A stretch of 64,000 nt of DNA from Echiichthys vipera (taxonomy: Eukaryota > Chordata > Actinopteri > Perciformes > Trachinidae): positions 4,395,240 to 4,459,239 of the forward strand of contig OY829654.1 in the NCBI GenBank assembly GCA_963691815.1, in the 5' to 3' direction. The number at the start of each line of letters is the position of its first letter. The stretch's first letter is position 1. The notes under the pieces were generated by a model, which made no database searches, was not told the DNA's origin, and worked only from the letters and a program-made list of their open reading frames with translations. Shown piece after piece: positions 21,369-32,440 of this stretch. The translations under genes and the position numbers were made by a program.

Positions 21369-21752
21369 AACATTTGAATTTATATTACAGGAATACTCAC
21401 CTGTGGGCAAAAGTTTCTACACTAGATGTTTATCTGATAGTGCTGTAACTAAATTTAAGGAATCGATTCCATCTGCATTTAATTTAATGCCTTATCCTAA
21501 TATTCAAGATTCCTGTACTAATGTTAGTTTCTCTGAAATTGATCACCATGCTGACAGTGTTGCAGACTCACTACGAACACTAGAGTCTGTTGCTCCTTTA
21601 AAAAAGAAGATAATAAAACAGAGGAAGTTAGCTGAATAGTATAACTCACAAACCCGTGAATTAAAACAAATGAGCCAATCAGCTGTACAACTTTTTACAT
21701 AATAATGAGTTATTTTAGGACTTCCAGTCAGGATTTAGAATGAATCATAGAA

Positions 21753-22270
21753 ATGATAAAAATTACTAACGACCTTCTAATAGCTTCAGACAAAGGACTT
21801 TTCTCTGTACTTATTTTACTAGATCTTAGTGCTGCCTTCGACACTATTGACCATCGCATCCTGCTACAGAGACTGGAGCATCTAATAGGCATAACAGGAA
21901 CCGCATTAAGCTGGTTTAGGTCTTATTTATTGGATAGATCTTAGTTTGTAAATGTTAACGATAAATCCTCCATGCACACTGAAGTCAGTCATGGAGCCCC
22001 ACAGGGTTCTCTCCTTGGACCGATTCTATTCACTTTATATATGCTTCCCTTAGGAAATACTATAAGGAAGCACTCCATACATTTCCATTGTTATGTTATT
22101 GTTATTATTATTGTTATTGTTATGCTGATGATACACAATTATATTTGTCGATCAAATCAGAAGAAACCGATCACTTAGATAAACTTCAAATGTGCATTAA
22201 GGAAATAAAAAGCTGGATGACCTGCAATTTTCTGACTTGGCCCCGAAGGCCTCCGAAACTCAATAGCTAA
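21753..22270 (+). pseudogene. L2 reverse transcriptase palm
   Basis: L-I-L-L-D-L-S-A-A-F-D-T-I-D-H holds the first catalytic Asp (near 21820). H-G-A-P-Q-G-S-L-L-G-P-I-L-F is the P-Q-G block (near 21995), and C-Y-A-D-D-T-Q-L-Y-L-S-I holds the catalytic pair (near 22122). The sequence just before Y-A-D-D is expanded into TTATTG-like repeats, which shifts the frame. A stop near 21943 also interrupts it. Confidence 0.85.
22088..22124 (+). repeat. TTATTG-rich simple repeat next to the YADD box
   Basis: Imperfect TGTTAT/TTATTG units inserted just before the codons of the catalytic Y-A-D-D motif. Confidence 0.8.
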
Positions 22271-22295
22271 AGATACTGTTACTCTGGATGTTGTT

Positions 22296-22700
22296 GTGTT
22301 GTCCTCCAGCACCACAGTAAGGAATCTGGGTGTTATTTTTTATCAGGATATGTCCTTCGATTCTCACATAAAATTAACGACAAAGACTGCATATTTTCCC
22401 CTGCGTAATATTGCGAAAAATAGGAACATTGTGTCTCAGAAAAAGTCTATGCATTTGTTACTTCTAGGCTGGACTACTGCAACTCATTATTATCAGGCTG
22501 CTCCAATAAGTCTGTTAAGAGTCTCCAGTTGGTCCAAGATGCTGCAGCTAGTTTATTAACTAAAACAACTTCAAGAGAACATATTTCTCCTGTATTAGCT
22601 TCTTTGCACTGGCTACCTGTAAAATCTAGAATAGAATTTAAATTCCTACTTCTTACCTACAAAGCTCTTATTGGTCTTGCCTTTGGAATCAACTCCCAAG
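22296..22700 (+). pseudogene. L2 ORF2 C-terminal domain
   Basis: T-V-R-N-L-G-V-I-F opens the post-RT region. L-R-N-I-A-K-N-R-N-I and then L-V-Q-D-A-A-A-S-L-L-T-K-T and H-I-S-P-V-L-A-S-L-H-W-L-P-V-K near 22560-22620 are conserved fish L2 strings. The pieces lie in two frames. Confidence 0.8.
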
Positions 22701-23043
22701 TGTTATTCGGGAGGCAGACACTGTCCCCATATTTAAGAGTACACTCAAAACTTTCCTCTCTGATAAAGCTTACAGCTAGGGCTTACTTAGCTATGTTGTT
22801 ATTTCTAAGAGGATTTTGTCAAAAACAGATGACCGTCATCCATCAAGCCGGGTCTGTCCGACGTTCCTGCCTGTTATAGGGAAGGTTTTCGTAGCCAGTG
22901 AACTCCATGGAGAAATTTGTTCGGTCTATGTAAATCATGAATAAGTCATAGAGTGTGGTCTATACCTACTCTGTAAAGTGTCCTGAGATAACTTTTGTTA
23001 TGGTTTGGCACTATAAATACAATTTAATTGAATTGAATTTAAT

Positions 23044-25795
23044 GAATCAACAAACACCAGTTTTCTATGTAAAGTTATAGTGGAGTAATGAGATGAAGTC
23101 ACTGTGTGTGTTATCTGTGGTTTGCTGTGATAGACGGTTGGCCCACACATGCATGTTAGTGCGTGTGACTGTGAAAAATGTGGGTAATTTACATAGTGGA
23201 TGGGAGAGCTGCATGGAGGCATTCCCTCTCTTTTTTTTCTCAGTATTTTAAGAAAAGCATGTTTAAAGCTCAGCCAAGGAGGACGCCACTAATGTTTACA
23301 TTTGGTGCTGTCACAAGCACAAGCCTCTCATGCATGATTGCGCGTTCGTCTGCGCAGTGATACAATTGTTTGATAAAAATAGTTCCATGAAACTACTCCC
23401 AGCCAGGCCTGACGATTATCTTGAGTATAACTGGATCGTGATGTCTGGAAAGAGACATTGTTGTTAGCTTTTTCGAATGTGTTTTCTGGGGGGCTTTGAG
23501 CTCGACAATCAGCTCAAAGTGCAATTATAGTCAAGAAAAGGCAGACATCTCTATGGTCGATATCTCAGACTGGGCAAATCACAACAAAACTAAAAGGACA
23601 TTTTTTTTTTTTTAATCTCATTTGGTTGTCAACTGTCCCTTTAAGACTGAGTGCACACATTGTACATTTTTATGGTATTGCCTCTGTCCCCAAATACAGA
23701 AAAGTGTGGTGTTCTAGGGGTGTATGCAAATGGTGCCAGGCAAGTAAACCTTGGTTGTCACAACAGTGGTCAACAGCACAGAATTGTTTCAAAGTTCAGC
23801 AAAGTTGCAAATTTATCTTGTTATGAATGTTGGCTGTTTTAGATGCTGATGAGACAGAGTCAATTTACACATGAACTTTTTTGAGCTCAGGCCTTTCCAT
23901 TACTTATTCTGAACAGCAGTGCAGAACAGATGGAACATAAAATCTTGAGCCTGGTTCTTCTTTGCAGTGGTATTCCCTGTAACTCATATCTTTTTGACCA
24001 GGCACATATAAACCTCATCTCTTCCTTTAAACTTTCCACTGATAATCTTTCTGCCACACTCATCAAGGGGAACAAGAAGACGTCACTTCTTAGAACGATG
24101 GCTCTTTGCAAAATAGGTGTGAATCTTTGCATGCTGCACATTCTCCCGTGTTTCTGCATTTTAATGCTATGCCCTTTTCTCTTCTGTCTTGTTAAGTTAC
24201 ATGGGTTGGGTTTCACACAAATTTGAGGGACTCTACAGAGGTGAAATGAAAGGGTAGCCATAATTAGTTGAAGTGTAGTCAACAACAAAATAGAGACACT
24301 GCTGTGCAGGGACTTGTCTCTTACATGTCTCTTATTTAGTACAGGCACATGCCGTATGTCGTTTGGATGTAGTGTATTAGTATCAGCAAAACATAGCTCA
24401 TTGTTGTTTAGCATTCTATTTAATCTTACACAACTGGTTTAGGTCAATTCTTGGCCTTAGCAAAAACTTGACTTTAAATATTAGGTATATTACTAAAGCT
24501 AAAAGCACACCTTAATTATATTCTGTATATATATTAAAAATAACAAATGCATTCAATTACACTTAATAGCTCAGTGTCTTTTTACATTGGTTGACCCAGT
24601 TAGATTATAAAACCTTTTAAAAAAAAAAAAACACAACAACATCAAGACAAACAAACCTACAGAGACACACAAGAGGCTGGCAGAACTCCATGTGTTAGCC
24701 AAAAAGCAGCGTCGGGCTATAAAATATACACCTACAAGTCAAGCCGATGAAAAATAGTTCACATCAAGAGGTTTACATAATATTCTGAAAGCAGCTCAGC
24801 CTTGTCAAACAGATACTGTGAAGCTGACAACAAAACCACAGTAAAGTGTGTCAGTGGTTTTGTCATCACTTCTTGGGAAAGAACAGAGGTTGACAAACTG
24901 AAAATAAAGTCAACAAAAAGCATAATCTGACATGACCAAATCCCTTATTTATACCTCACCCAAAGCATGTAAATGTTGTTAATATCACTGTCAGATTTTA
25001 GTTTTTCTTTAAACATGTGATTCCAAATGTCTTTCCTGGTTGGCTTGTTGTCTTTGCAGCTCACCCTGGATACAAAGCTTAAAACTAAGCTTTATTTTAT
25101 ACAATATAAACATGGTGAAATGTATCTGTAACCCAGGATCCTAGGCCCTTATTAGAAGTCTAGTTATCAGTTAATTGATTAGATCAATCAATTAACAAGT
25201 TCATATTTCTAGTGTGAGGGATAAATAAATAAACAGATTTTGATTTAAAATGATCTTACATTAAATGAATAAATAAGCGAGTTGTTTTTATTGGCAGCCA
25301 TGGCGTTAGCCTAGCCATTAGCCACATGTGCTTCACTGAATCTATTTTGATGTTACATGTTACTGAACTCATGTGTTTTCTGCCTTGTGCCCAGGTTGTG
25401 TGTGTATGTGATACTTGAGCCTCTGGTGAATAACTTTACTGAATTTAGTCTGATAAATGGAGTTGAAATGTGCATCTGCTAATATTAATATGTATATAAT
25501 ATTTCATGTATGTTGTGCCATTTTGTCTCATGTTAATACGCAGTAGAGTGGTTAAACTGATTATTAGGAAACACTGTTACAATGTACATGTATAAATATG
25601 TGTGTTTATATGCATGTATTTACATTTAAAAGTAGATTTTATTTATATGAATATTATAGTAACCCTCTTTTTGGCCTTCATAGGCCGATCTTTTATTTTC
25701 TTTCCTTTTTATTTTTGTCCTTTCTTTTTACGATATTCTGGACCAAATCAGAATTTCAACCCTGCTCTATTGTAGAATTTGCAAGTAGCTCTGCA
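23044..25795. other. Unassigned between L2 copy B and Gypsy B
   Basis: Mostly AT-rich with T and A runs (23600-23612, 24620-24632). A reverse ORF of 175 residues (23887-24414) is listed separately. No other gene is supported. Confidence 0.5.
23887..24414 (-). CDS. Unrecognised 175-residue ORF
   Basis: Open on the reverse strand for 528 bp, long for random sequence of this composition. The protein is rich in Leu, Arg, Ser and Cys, with a hydrophobic stretch S-V-S-I-L-L-L-T-T-L-Q-L-I-M near residues 39-52 and no known motif. I see no splice-site or promoter evidence and no neighbour that explains it. It could be a chance ORF or the remnant of an unknown exon or element. Confidence 0.15.
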   Translation of the reverse strand: MLNNNELCFADTNTLHPNDIRHVPVLNKRHVRDKSLHSSVSILLLTTLQLIMATLSFHLCRVPQICVKPNPCNLTRQKRKGHSIKMQKHGRMCSMQRFTPILQRAIVLRSDVFLFPLMSVAERLSVESLKEEMRFICAWSKRYELQGIPLQRRTRLKILCSICSALLFRISNGKA

Positions 25796-26560
25796 ATGCA
25801 CACATTTAGACCTATATTGCCGAAAGAGTATCAGAGTTCGGCTAATGCAGCTGTTACCTTTAAAGTGTGCACTTTAGATAGAGTTTACACTAGCACTGCT
25901 AGCAAAAGTGCCACCAAGGGGTATCTTGAGGAACTACAAACCATTGCTGATAAAAGTGGAAAGTTATTTGAAAGTGTACTCCAAGATGAACTGATTAAGA
26001 TAAGTGCAGGGAAAGGTGTAAACGCTATGTTTCCCATGCACTCTTCATTTCACCTCAGACCTTTCTCTGGAAAGTTTCCACGTTCACACAGTGAACTTGA
26101 CTTTGATACCTGGAGAGCCAATCTTGACTTATTCCTGACAGATCCCTCCATGTCTGACCTGCACAGAACACACAAGATTTTGGACAGCTTATTGCCTCCA
26201 GCTACTGAGGTTATCAAGCATGTCAGCCGTCAGTCTTTGTATCAAGTAGCTGAAGATACACTGACGGCAGTCTATGGCTACATATAGGATGGAGATGAGC
26301 TGTTTGCCAAGGTTATGGGGACACTGCTGAACAATGACGAGAGGCCTTCTGACTATCTGAACAGCTTGCAATTTGCTCTGAGCGCTGCAGTCTGGCGAGG
26401 TGGTACCACAGAGAGTAAACAAAACCGCTACCTCCTGAAGCACTTCTGTCGAGGCTGCTGGAATGATGGCTTGATCATTGATCTCCAACTGGAGCAGAAA
26501 ACAATACACCCCCCTCGTTTGCTGAACTGATGCTTCCGCTCAGAATAGAAGAAGACAGAC
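25796..26560 (+). pseudogene. Gypsy gag capsid, PNMA-like
   Basis: From ATG 25796 the frame runs through H-L-R-P-F-S-G-K-F-P, D-F-D-T-W-R-A-N-L-D-L-F and L-D-S-L-L-P-P-A-T-E-V-I, and reaches a TAG at 26286. In another frame it continues with L-N-N-D-E-R-P-S-D-Y-L-N-S-L-Q-F-A-L and F-C-R-G-C-W. This block order (RPFSG, a helical capsid, then an E/R-P-S-x-Y-L-x-x-L-Q block) is the one also found in host-domesticated PNMA and ZCCHC12/18 capsids, which derive from Gypsy gag. Here it is part of an element with protease and RT, not a domesticated gene. Confidence 0.75.
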
Positions 26561-26822
26561 AGGCAAGTAAACATAACCGTATGAAAAAACACCTTGGACT
26601 ACACAAGCCAAGTCCTGCTGTCCCAAAGTTCAGAGCTGCAGCACAACAGTTAGCTGCATACAGTTGCGCTACAGCTGAGAAAGAAGTTGATACTGACGTC
26701 TGCAAGAAACAGCTTAACAAGATACAAGCCCAGGTTGCTGTCATGCAGACTGCAACTCCACGTAAAACTAAAGTCTACTGTCCTGACACAACTGAAATCG
26801 GAACATTGAAAAGACATGGTAC

Positions 26823-26864
26823 TGTTTCTGCTGCGGTGGAGACGCTCACCTGGCAGTCAACTGT
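26823..26864 (+). pseudogene. Gag CCHC zinc knuckle
   Basis: In the third frame the sequence reads C-F-C-C-G-G-D-A-H-L-A-V-N-C, an exact C-x2-C-x4-H-x4-C knuckle for RNA binding. It is out of frame with the long ORF that overlaps it, showing an indel upstream. Confidence 0.75.
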
Positions 26865-27093
26865 GAGAGTGAGCCCAATCCCCTTCTCGTCAAGGAAAAG
26901 AGACAGCTGCTTAGAGAGAAACAACGGCAATGGGATCAGCAAAATGGCAGCTCTGGCATCCAAAAGTTAAACTACTAGAAGCCCCTGTTGCAGGGCAAAC
27001 AGGAACTAAAAGCTCAACCGAACGCCCTAGAAAAACGGAGCAAGTGGTTACCAAGTGTGGTAATGCTACACCTTCATCATACTGCCGCCCAAG

Positions 27094-27423
27094 GTGGTTG
27101 GAACAAAATGCATTGCTCAAGTCACTGTTGATGGCCACAAAGTTAACTGCCTACTAGATATGGGATCTCAGGTGACCACTATCCCGCTGTCATTTTTCCA
27201 GACTCACCTGTCCCATCATTCCTTGAAATCCTTGGACGATCTTTTGGATGTAGAGCTGCAAATAGAGGGAGCCAATGGAGAAGCTGTGCCTTGCCTTGGG
27301 TACGTAGAACTCAATCTAATGTTTCCAGAGGAGTTTTGGGGAAAAGAGACTGAAGTCCCTACATTATTGTTGGTTGTCCCTGATGTGAACAGTGTGCCTC
27401 AAATCCTCATCGGCACCAATTAA
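27094..27423 (+). pseudogene. Gypsy aspartic protease domain
   Basis: Frame of 109 residues. V-N-C-L-L-D-M-G-S-Q-V-T-T-I-P is the active-site loop, with Met where the D-(S/T)-G motif has Ser or Thr. V-P-Q-I-L-I-G-T-N at the end is the second conserved block (I-L-I-G). Retropepsins cut the gag-pol polyprotein as dimers. The Met substitution and the stop directly after the domain indicate loss of function. Confidence 0.8.
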
Positions 27424-27675
27424 TTAGGTGTCCTCTACTCCAGCTATGTTAAAAGACATGATTGTCACCCTCAGTCATTCCTTCCTGGCTACAGAGTGAT
27501 TTTGCCAATCCTTGAAGTACGGAAAAATCAGTCAAGTACTGGAGCTCTTGGGTTGATCAAAACGCGAAGCAACACCCCCGAAGTGGTGCCAGCAGGCAGC
27601 ATATTTGCTTTGGAAGGGTAGGTCCACAGGAGTGGCGCTCACCAGGATAAGTGGGCAGTTGTAGAGGCCGCATCT

Positions 27676-28350
27676 GTGTCATCCCTTCCTGGCGGATTGT
27701 TGGTTGCTAGGTCCCTGTGCACCTTACCTGTCAAGCGCCCTTGCTCAATGTCAATCCTGCTGAGGAATGAGACTCAACATGTCACCATCCCTCCAAGGAC
27801 GGTGTTAGCTGAGATTCACGCCGTTCAACGGGTGATGGGAAAGGAGCCTTCCGCCGATTTGACTGCTCCTGAAACTAAAAGGATGGAATTTGATTTCGGG
27901 GATTCCCCCTGACCACCAGAGTGGAGAGAGTGAATCACAAGGCTACTCAATAACATGCCTGAGGTCTTTTCTCAGCATGACATGGACTTTGGTCATACCA
28001 ACAAAGTAAAGCATCAAGCTGAGTGACAACACTCCTTTCAAGTACTGACCCAGTCCCACAATGGGTTACCAACGCACGTACGTTTCAGTGATTGATGGAG
28101 AGATGTGTGGGAGATATGAACCGCAAGGAGGCACTTGTCTTCATCGATGATCTCATAATCTTCTCAGACCCCTTGGAGCAACATGAGTCAAGATTATTAC
28201 AGGTCCTTAACCAACTTAAAGAGTATGGTTTGAAATTGTCATCAGAAAAAAGTAAGTTTTTCTAAACCTCCGTTAAGTATCTTGGTCATATTGTCTCCCA
28301 GCACAGGGTTGAGACGGGCCCACAGAAGATTGAAGCCTTCACACTGATGT
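27676..28350 (+). pseudogene. Gypsy RT, mostly deleted
   Basis: The opening segment (V-K-R-P-C-S-M-S-I-L-L-R-N-E-T, then I-P-P-R-T-V-L-A-E-I-H) is the linker before RT. The palm is absent until A-L-V-F-I-D-D-L-I-I-F-S near 28115-28150, the catalytic Asp pair, followed by Y-G-L-K-L-S-S-E-K and V-K-Y-L-G-H-I-V. About 500 bp of RT is gone between these parts. Confidence 0.75.
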
Positions 28351-28365
28351 AAGCACGACAGGACT

Positions 28366-28881
28366 TTGTGTAGCTTTGTATCAAGAACAAGACGGACGGA
28401 TGAGGGCTACTCCTTCGCAAGCAGAGGGTTAACAAGGAGTGAAGCGAAATACCTTGCTCATAAATTGGAATTCCTCGCTCTAAAGTTGGCTGTCACTCCT
28501 AAGTTTATTGATTATTTGTATAGTACTGACTTCCCTGTTGTCACTGACAGTAATCCCTTAACTTACATCCTGACCTCCGTGACATTGGATGTCACAAGTT
28601 ACAGGTGGTTGTCAGCTCTATTGAGATATAACTTCAAGCTCCAGTATAGAGCAGGAACTCAGAATCAAGAGGCAGACGGACTCTCTCATAGACCACATGG
28701 GGAGCTCCGGGATGATGCAGTGTCAAGGAAAGAGTGTGAAAGGATTGAACAGTTCACTCTACATTACTTGAAGGATCAGGAGACTCCAGATGTTGTTCTT
28801 CCAGATGCAGTGAAGGCCATATGCTCCATATCCAAAGAACATTTGGATTTTGAGTTTTTGACCTTAACTGTGACCATTTGA
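28366..28881 (+). pseudogene. Gypsy RNase H domain
   Basis: Frame of 171 residues. S-R-G-L-T-R-S-E-A-K-Y-L-A-H-K-L-E-F-L-A-L (with the catalytic Glu), V-V-T-D-S-N-P-L-T-Y-I-L (catalytic Asp) and Y-R-A-G-T-Q-N-Q-E-A-D-G-L-S-H-R (final Asp) are all present. The first catalytic Asp lies before the frame, near 28345. The frame ends in unrelated sequence with no integrase after it. Confidence 0.8.
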
Positions 28882-28885
28882 TCGA

Positions 28886-29597
28886 TTAAACTCATAGTTC
28901 AGATGGCATTTTAACCACTTGGAATCTTCAGTATTTTGAAATTGCTTTTCTTTGTTGCTTTTCATCCGCAAGTCTAATTTGATGCTGAGATGATAGAAAA
29001 AAGGTTGAAACACAAGCAACTCCTTACATGGAGAAACATTTTGTCATGTTAAAATAATGCTACCCTAGAGAAACATATCCTGTCTGAGTTGGGCTCATGC
29101 CACTCCCCACAGTGTCATAGGCCTACAGTACAAATCATCCCTCTAATGGGATCTCCAATCGGCCTCTTCCTCTGTAAATCTATACGAGTAATACACATCA
29201 ATATCTGTGATGGGATTGAATGAAAATGCTCAAAGGGTTGCGAACTGTATGTCACAGTGCCCCTCCCCTACACACATGCAGATCGTGTTGCTGTGTCTCA
29301 CTCTCGCTCATACACACAGAGCAGCTCTCACTTTCTTTTTCAGGTTCACAGGCCTTTTCCTTTAACTTTTACGTTTCTTCAGCTTCAGATTTTGTACTCA
29401 CTTATTAACAGCAGAGTTCTGTAAAGGTGGGTTCATTCTGACGTGCTGCTTAGTAGAATCATGTTGCATCTCTGTCTGAAAGAACTGTCAGCTGGCTCTG
29501 ACCAGTTGTTTTTTTTTACTTCACGCACACTTTCTTGCTGTATTCCATAAAAAATAAAGGTAGCAGTAGTGGTATAAATATTACAAATTGTATTAAG

Positions 29598-29659
<62 letters not shown>

Positions 29660-30344
29660 CTGGTGTAGTAATAAAAAATAAAAGAATAAAAAATAAAAAA
29701 AGAACCAGTGATCATAAAAAAATTAAAAGTTAAAAAAAGTTATGTTAAGTATTGAAAACTCTTGGTCATTATATTTTACTATATCCATTGCTGTAAACTT
29801 GTGTAAATAGTTTGTTTGCTGTCGTGATCAAAACCATTGATTTGAAGCTCAATGCTGATGCTGTCCTGTAAATAGTTTTCTAATCAGCAAAAAATATAAC
29901 AATTTCTGATCAACCCATATCAATTGCATGCTTAAAATTACATACTGGTTAAAGCCCTGGCCATTTCAAGACAACTAGACCCACTTCTGGGTTAAATCCT
30001 ACCCACTTCTGACTTAGGTCCCGCCCACTCCGAGTATGGATATGGATAATTCATATGGTAAACAGAAACGGATACAGATAATGCTGTACTGGCTTATTCC
30101 TATCTTTTCTCAGAGAAAGGCATTCTTGGTCACCTAAAGAGACAGAGTTGATTAAATGCCGGACGAGAGATTTGTGCCACATTAAATAAAATAAAGATTT
30201 TAAGTTTAATCAACACTACCAGAGCAGAGAGGGGGTGTACTGTATGCAAGTGTCGGATGAGATTATACAGTAATCTGTACAAACTGGAGCGAGTTGAACG
30301 GGCCTGACAGCAAGATAAGAGAGGAAGATGAGGAATTTCACGTT
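28886..30344. other. Unassigned, with a CA microsatellite
   Basis: Apart from (CA)n at 29599-29652 and an A-rich stretch at 29670-29745, nothing is recognised. Confidence 0.5.
29599..29652. repeat. (CA)n microsatellite, 54 bp
   Basis: About 27 uninterrupted CA units. Confidence 0.97.
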
Positions 30345-30612
30345 GCAATATGGCTGTGGCTCAGAGGTGGGGCGAGTTGTCCTCCATTCAAGAGGTCTGA
30401 GGTTCGATCCCCTGCTCCTCCAGCCTGCATGTCATATGTCCTTGGGCAAAGACACTGAACCCTGGATAGCTCAATGTGGTGTAAATGGTTAAATTAGATG
30501 GTATACCATCAGTGTGAATGTCTGTGTCAATGGGTGAATATGACAAGTGGAGTGAAAGTGCCTTGAGAAGTCAGAAGACTAGAAAGGTGCTATATAAGTA
30601 CCATTAACCACC
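30345..30612 (+). mobile_element. tRNA-derived fish SINE
   Basis: A tRNA-like head has an A-box TGGCTCAGAGGTGG (30357-30370) and a B-box GGTTCGATCCC (30401-30411), the internal RNA polymerase III promoter. The body carries GGGCAAAGACACTGAACCC and the tail GGTGCTATATAAGTACCATT, both common in fish V-SINE-type repeats. It is transcribed by Pol III and mobilised by a partner LINE in trans. It is diverged but almost full length. Confidence 0.85.
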
Positions 30613-31147
30613 TGTGTTGTCTTTGCAGTATTCTGCATATGCACATAAACCTCTAATTCCTTAAAGTAAAAACATTTTTAGATACAGGGTGTCCACTTTT
30701 GATAATGAATTCACTTTGCATTGCATGCATTTATCCTACATAAGATAATGTTCTAACTCTTTATTTCAGGAACTGAAAAAAAGAAAAAAAGCCACCATCT
30801 CATCAATCCCAGTAGCTCTAACACTTCTTTACAAACTCAATAAGAGGAGTTCTCTGAGTGATATTGGGCTTTCTGAGTTTCCCTACTGTATGACAGGCAC
30901 AAATGGAGGGTCACTGTGAACCTGGCAGAAGAAAAAGATAAATGTGGTTTTCAGCCAAGGCTCTGTCAGGGAGTGAAAAACAGATTTATATGGTGTTTTT
31001 TTTTTCAGCCTCCAGTCAGCTGTTACCTGTATAAAAAATAAGAGAAAAAAAAGGACTTTTATCTCATTACATCTGTCATTGTGAAATGAATGATGGGCAG
31101 AGAAGAAATTGGGATATTAGAAAATGTAAAGCCTACACAAAGTATTA
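30613..31147. other. Unassigned
   Basis: No supported feature. Short A-rich and T-rich runs at 30776-30792 and 30998-31008. Confidence 0.5.
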
Positions 31148-31275
31148 GATTCATTCATTCATTCATTCATCTTCAACCGCTTGTCCCTGTCGGTGTCACG
31201 GGGGGGCTGGAGCCGAGCTGACATCGGGCGTGAGGCGGGGTACACCCTGGACAGGACGTCTATCGCAGGGGCACA
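31148..31275 (-). mobile_element. RTE/Rex3-like LINE 3' end with (CATT)n tail
   Basis: On the reverse strand the segment reads through CAGGGTGTACCCCGCC, CAGCTCGGCTCCAGCC and GACAAGCGGTTGAAGATGAA, ending in GAATGAATG repeats. This is a common fish RTE-type 3' terminus. Related pieces are at 39339-39395 (reverse) and 47084-47148 (forward). No coding part. Confidence 0.7.
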
Positions 31276-31741
31276 TAGAGAACAAGCAATCTCCAGAAAC
31301 ACAGAAGGGCCCCAGCTGGGATTAGAACCAGTCTAATCTGTCTGTCAGCAGGATTACAGAAAGAACTACATGCCGGGATTTCAGGAAACTTGGTGGTAAG
31401 GTTTGGGAGGTGGATATACAAATTATTCTTCACTTTCAATAACCTTGCTAGATATGGCATTTGTGCTGCATGTGTGTGTGGTGTCAGACTAATCAGAAAG
31501 ATGATTTGAAGACTGGGCAAATTCATGAATTAGAAGATGTAAGGGTACTCCAACTCTAACCAGACTATCTCAGCATTTGGAAATGTCCTTGAACAGCCTG
31601 TTCACACTACAGGATAATCAGGCCAGCCAGCTGGGCCTTATTCACTTCTAGCTGGATGTACCTGTACTGAGTGAAAGAGTCTATTATCGAGAGCATGCGC
31701 CGCCCCTGGCCAAATTTGGGCCCTAAACGCAATTTTGTCAT

Positions 31742-32440
31742 TGTTACGACCCGGCTCATGGGTAAAGGGAAGCAACATAAACCAGAATGTTTTTGATAAA
31801 ATAGCAACTTATTTATTTGCAGAACAAAAAAAAGAACAGGGAAAAGGGCGTGTTGGATGCTGCTCAAATCAAAGAAATAAATATAACTTAAAGAGGTCTC
31901 TCCAAACTGAGAGATAACCATTAGCCACTTCCAAAAATAATTACCCAATTCAACAATAAACAGAAAACACAAAATAAGCAGCACCCTCTCAAACCTAGTG
32001 TATCTAACATCAAAGTGCTACAGGTGTCAAGTTGGTATCAGTAAACCCCTCTAAAACCTTGCCCAATTTCCTTACTGCACTATAGAGATAACAAAGAAAC
32101 TCAAAGAGCACTACACACACAAACACACACCAGGCCAGTTGGTCAAAGACAAAAGGCCAAAATCACAGTGAGGGCAACTATTGAAACAGAGGGACGGTCT
32201 GGAAGCTGTTAGGTGGTTGGTGGAGATTGCCAGACGCTGCACCAATCAAATCAACAGCAGAACCAGGAAGTAGGAGGGTAGGTGGTTGGAGGAGATTGCC
32301 AGATGCCGCACCAATCAAATCCCCAGCAGAACCAGGAAGTAGGCAGGTCTTGTGCCAGCCAATCCTCAGCAGGGGATCCCACATCCTGCTTGGCATAGAT
32401 GCACAACACAGATACACAGATACTGGAGGAGGCCGTAACA
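31742..32440 (-). mobile_element. Solo LTR, 699 bp
   Basis: Starts TGTTACGAC and ends GGCCGTAACA, giving TG...CA ends with a TGTTAC inverted repeat. The flanks GTCAT (31737-31741) and GTTAT (32441-32445) fit a 5-bp target duplication with one substitution. No internal region or second LTR follows, so it arose by LTR-LTR recombination. The reverse orientation is inferred from the CCTCCTCC-type start seen in fish Gypsy LTRs and is uncertain. Confidence 0.7.
32210..32343. repeat. Tandem duplication of about 66 bp inside the solo LTR
   Basis: Two head-to-tail copies, each containing GAGATTGCCAGA and CACCAATCAAATC, differing at a few positions. CACCAATCAAAT holds a CCAAT-type box, so the duplication may be an LTR enhancer or promoter repeat. 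Confidence 0.8.

Larger units (their letters stand above)
20779..23043 (+). mobile_element. L2-clade LINE (copy B) with (TTGAA)n-type 3' end
   Basis: Endonuclease, linker, RT and C-terminal domain are in order, followed by a 3' end containing CCTGAGATAACTTTTGTTATG and CACTATAAATACAATTTAATTGAATTGAA, the characteristic fish L2 3' signature. It matches copy A (1-1466, reverse). The first part of RT is deleted near 21690-21720 and several frames are broken. It is truncated at the 5' side relative to copy A, lacking the esterase segment. Confidence 0.85.
25796..28885 (+). mobile_element. Ty3/Gypsy retrotransposon B with PNMA-like gag
   Basis: Forward-strand gag capsid, CCHC knuckle, protease, RT remnant and RNase H in Gypsy order. 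Most of RT (between about 27910 and 28120), all of integrase and both LTRs are missing or not recognisable. Several stops and frame changes show it is inactive. It is a different lineage from the elements at 2480-5215 and 8104-13100. Confidence 0.85.

Noticed and set aside
29433..29657. 74-residue reverse frame
   Set aside because: Half of it is the (CA)n repeat read as Val-Cys.
30345..30420. Functional tRNA gene
   Set aside because: A-box and B-box are present, but the arms do not pair as a tRNA and the SINE body follows.
31148..31275. CRISPR-like or tandem array because of CATTCATTCATT
   Set aside because: A 4-bp tail of an RTE-type 3' end in animal DNA; no spacers.
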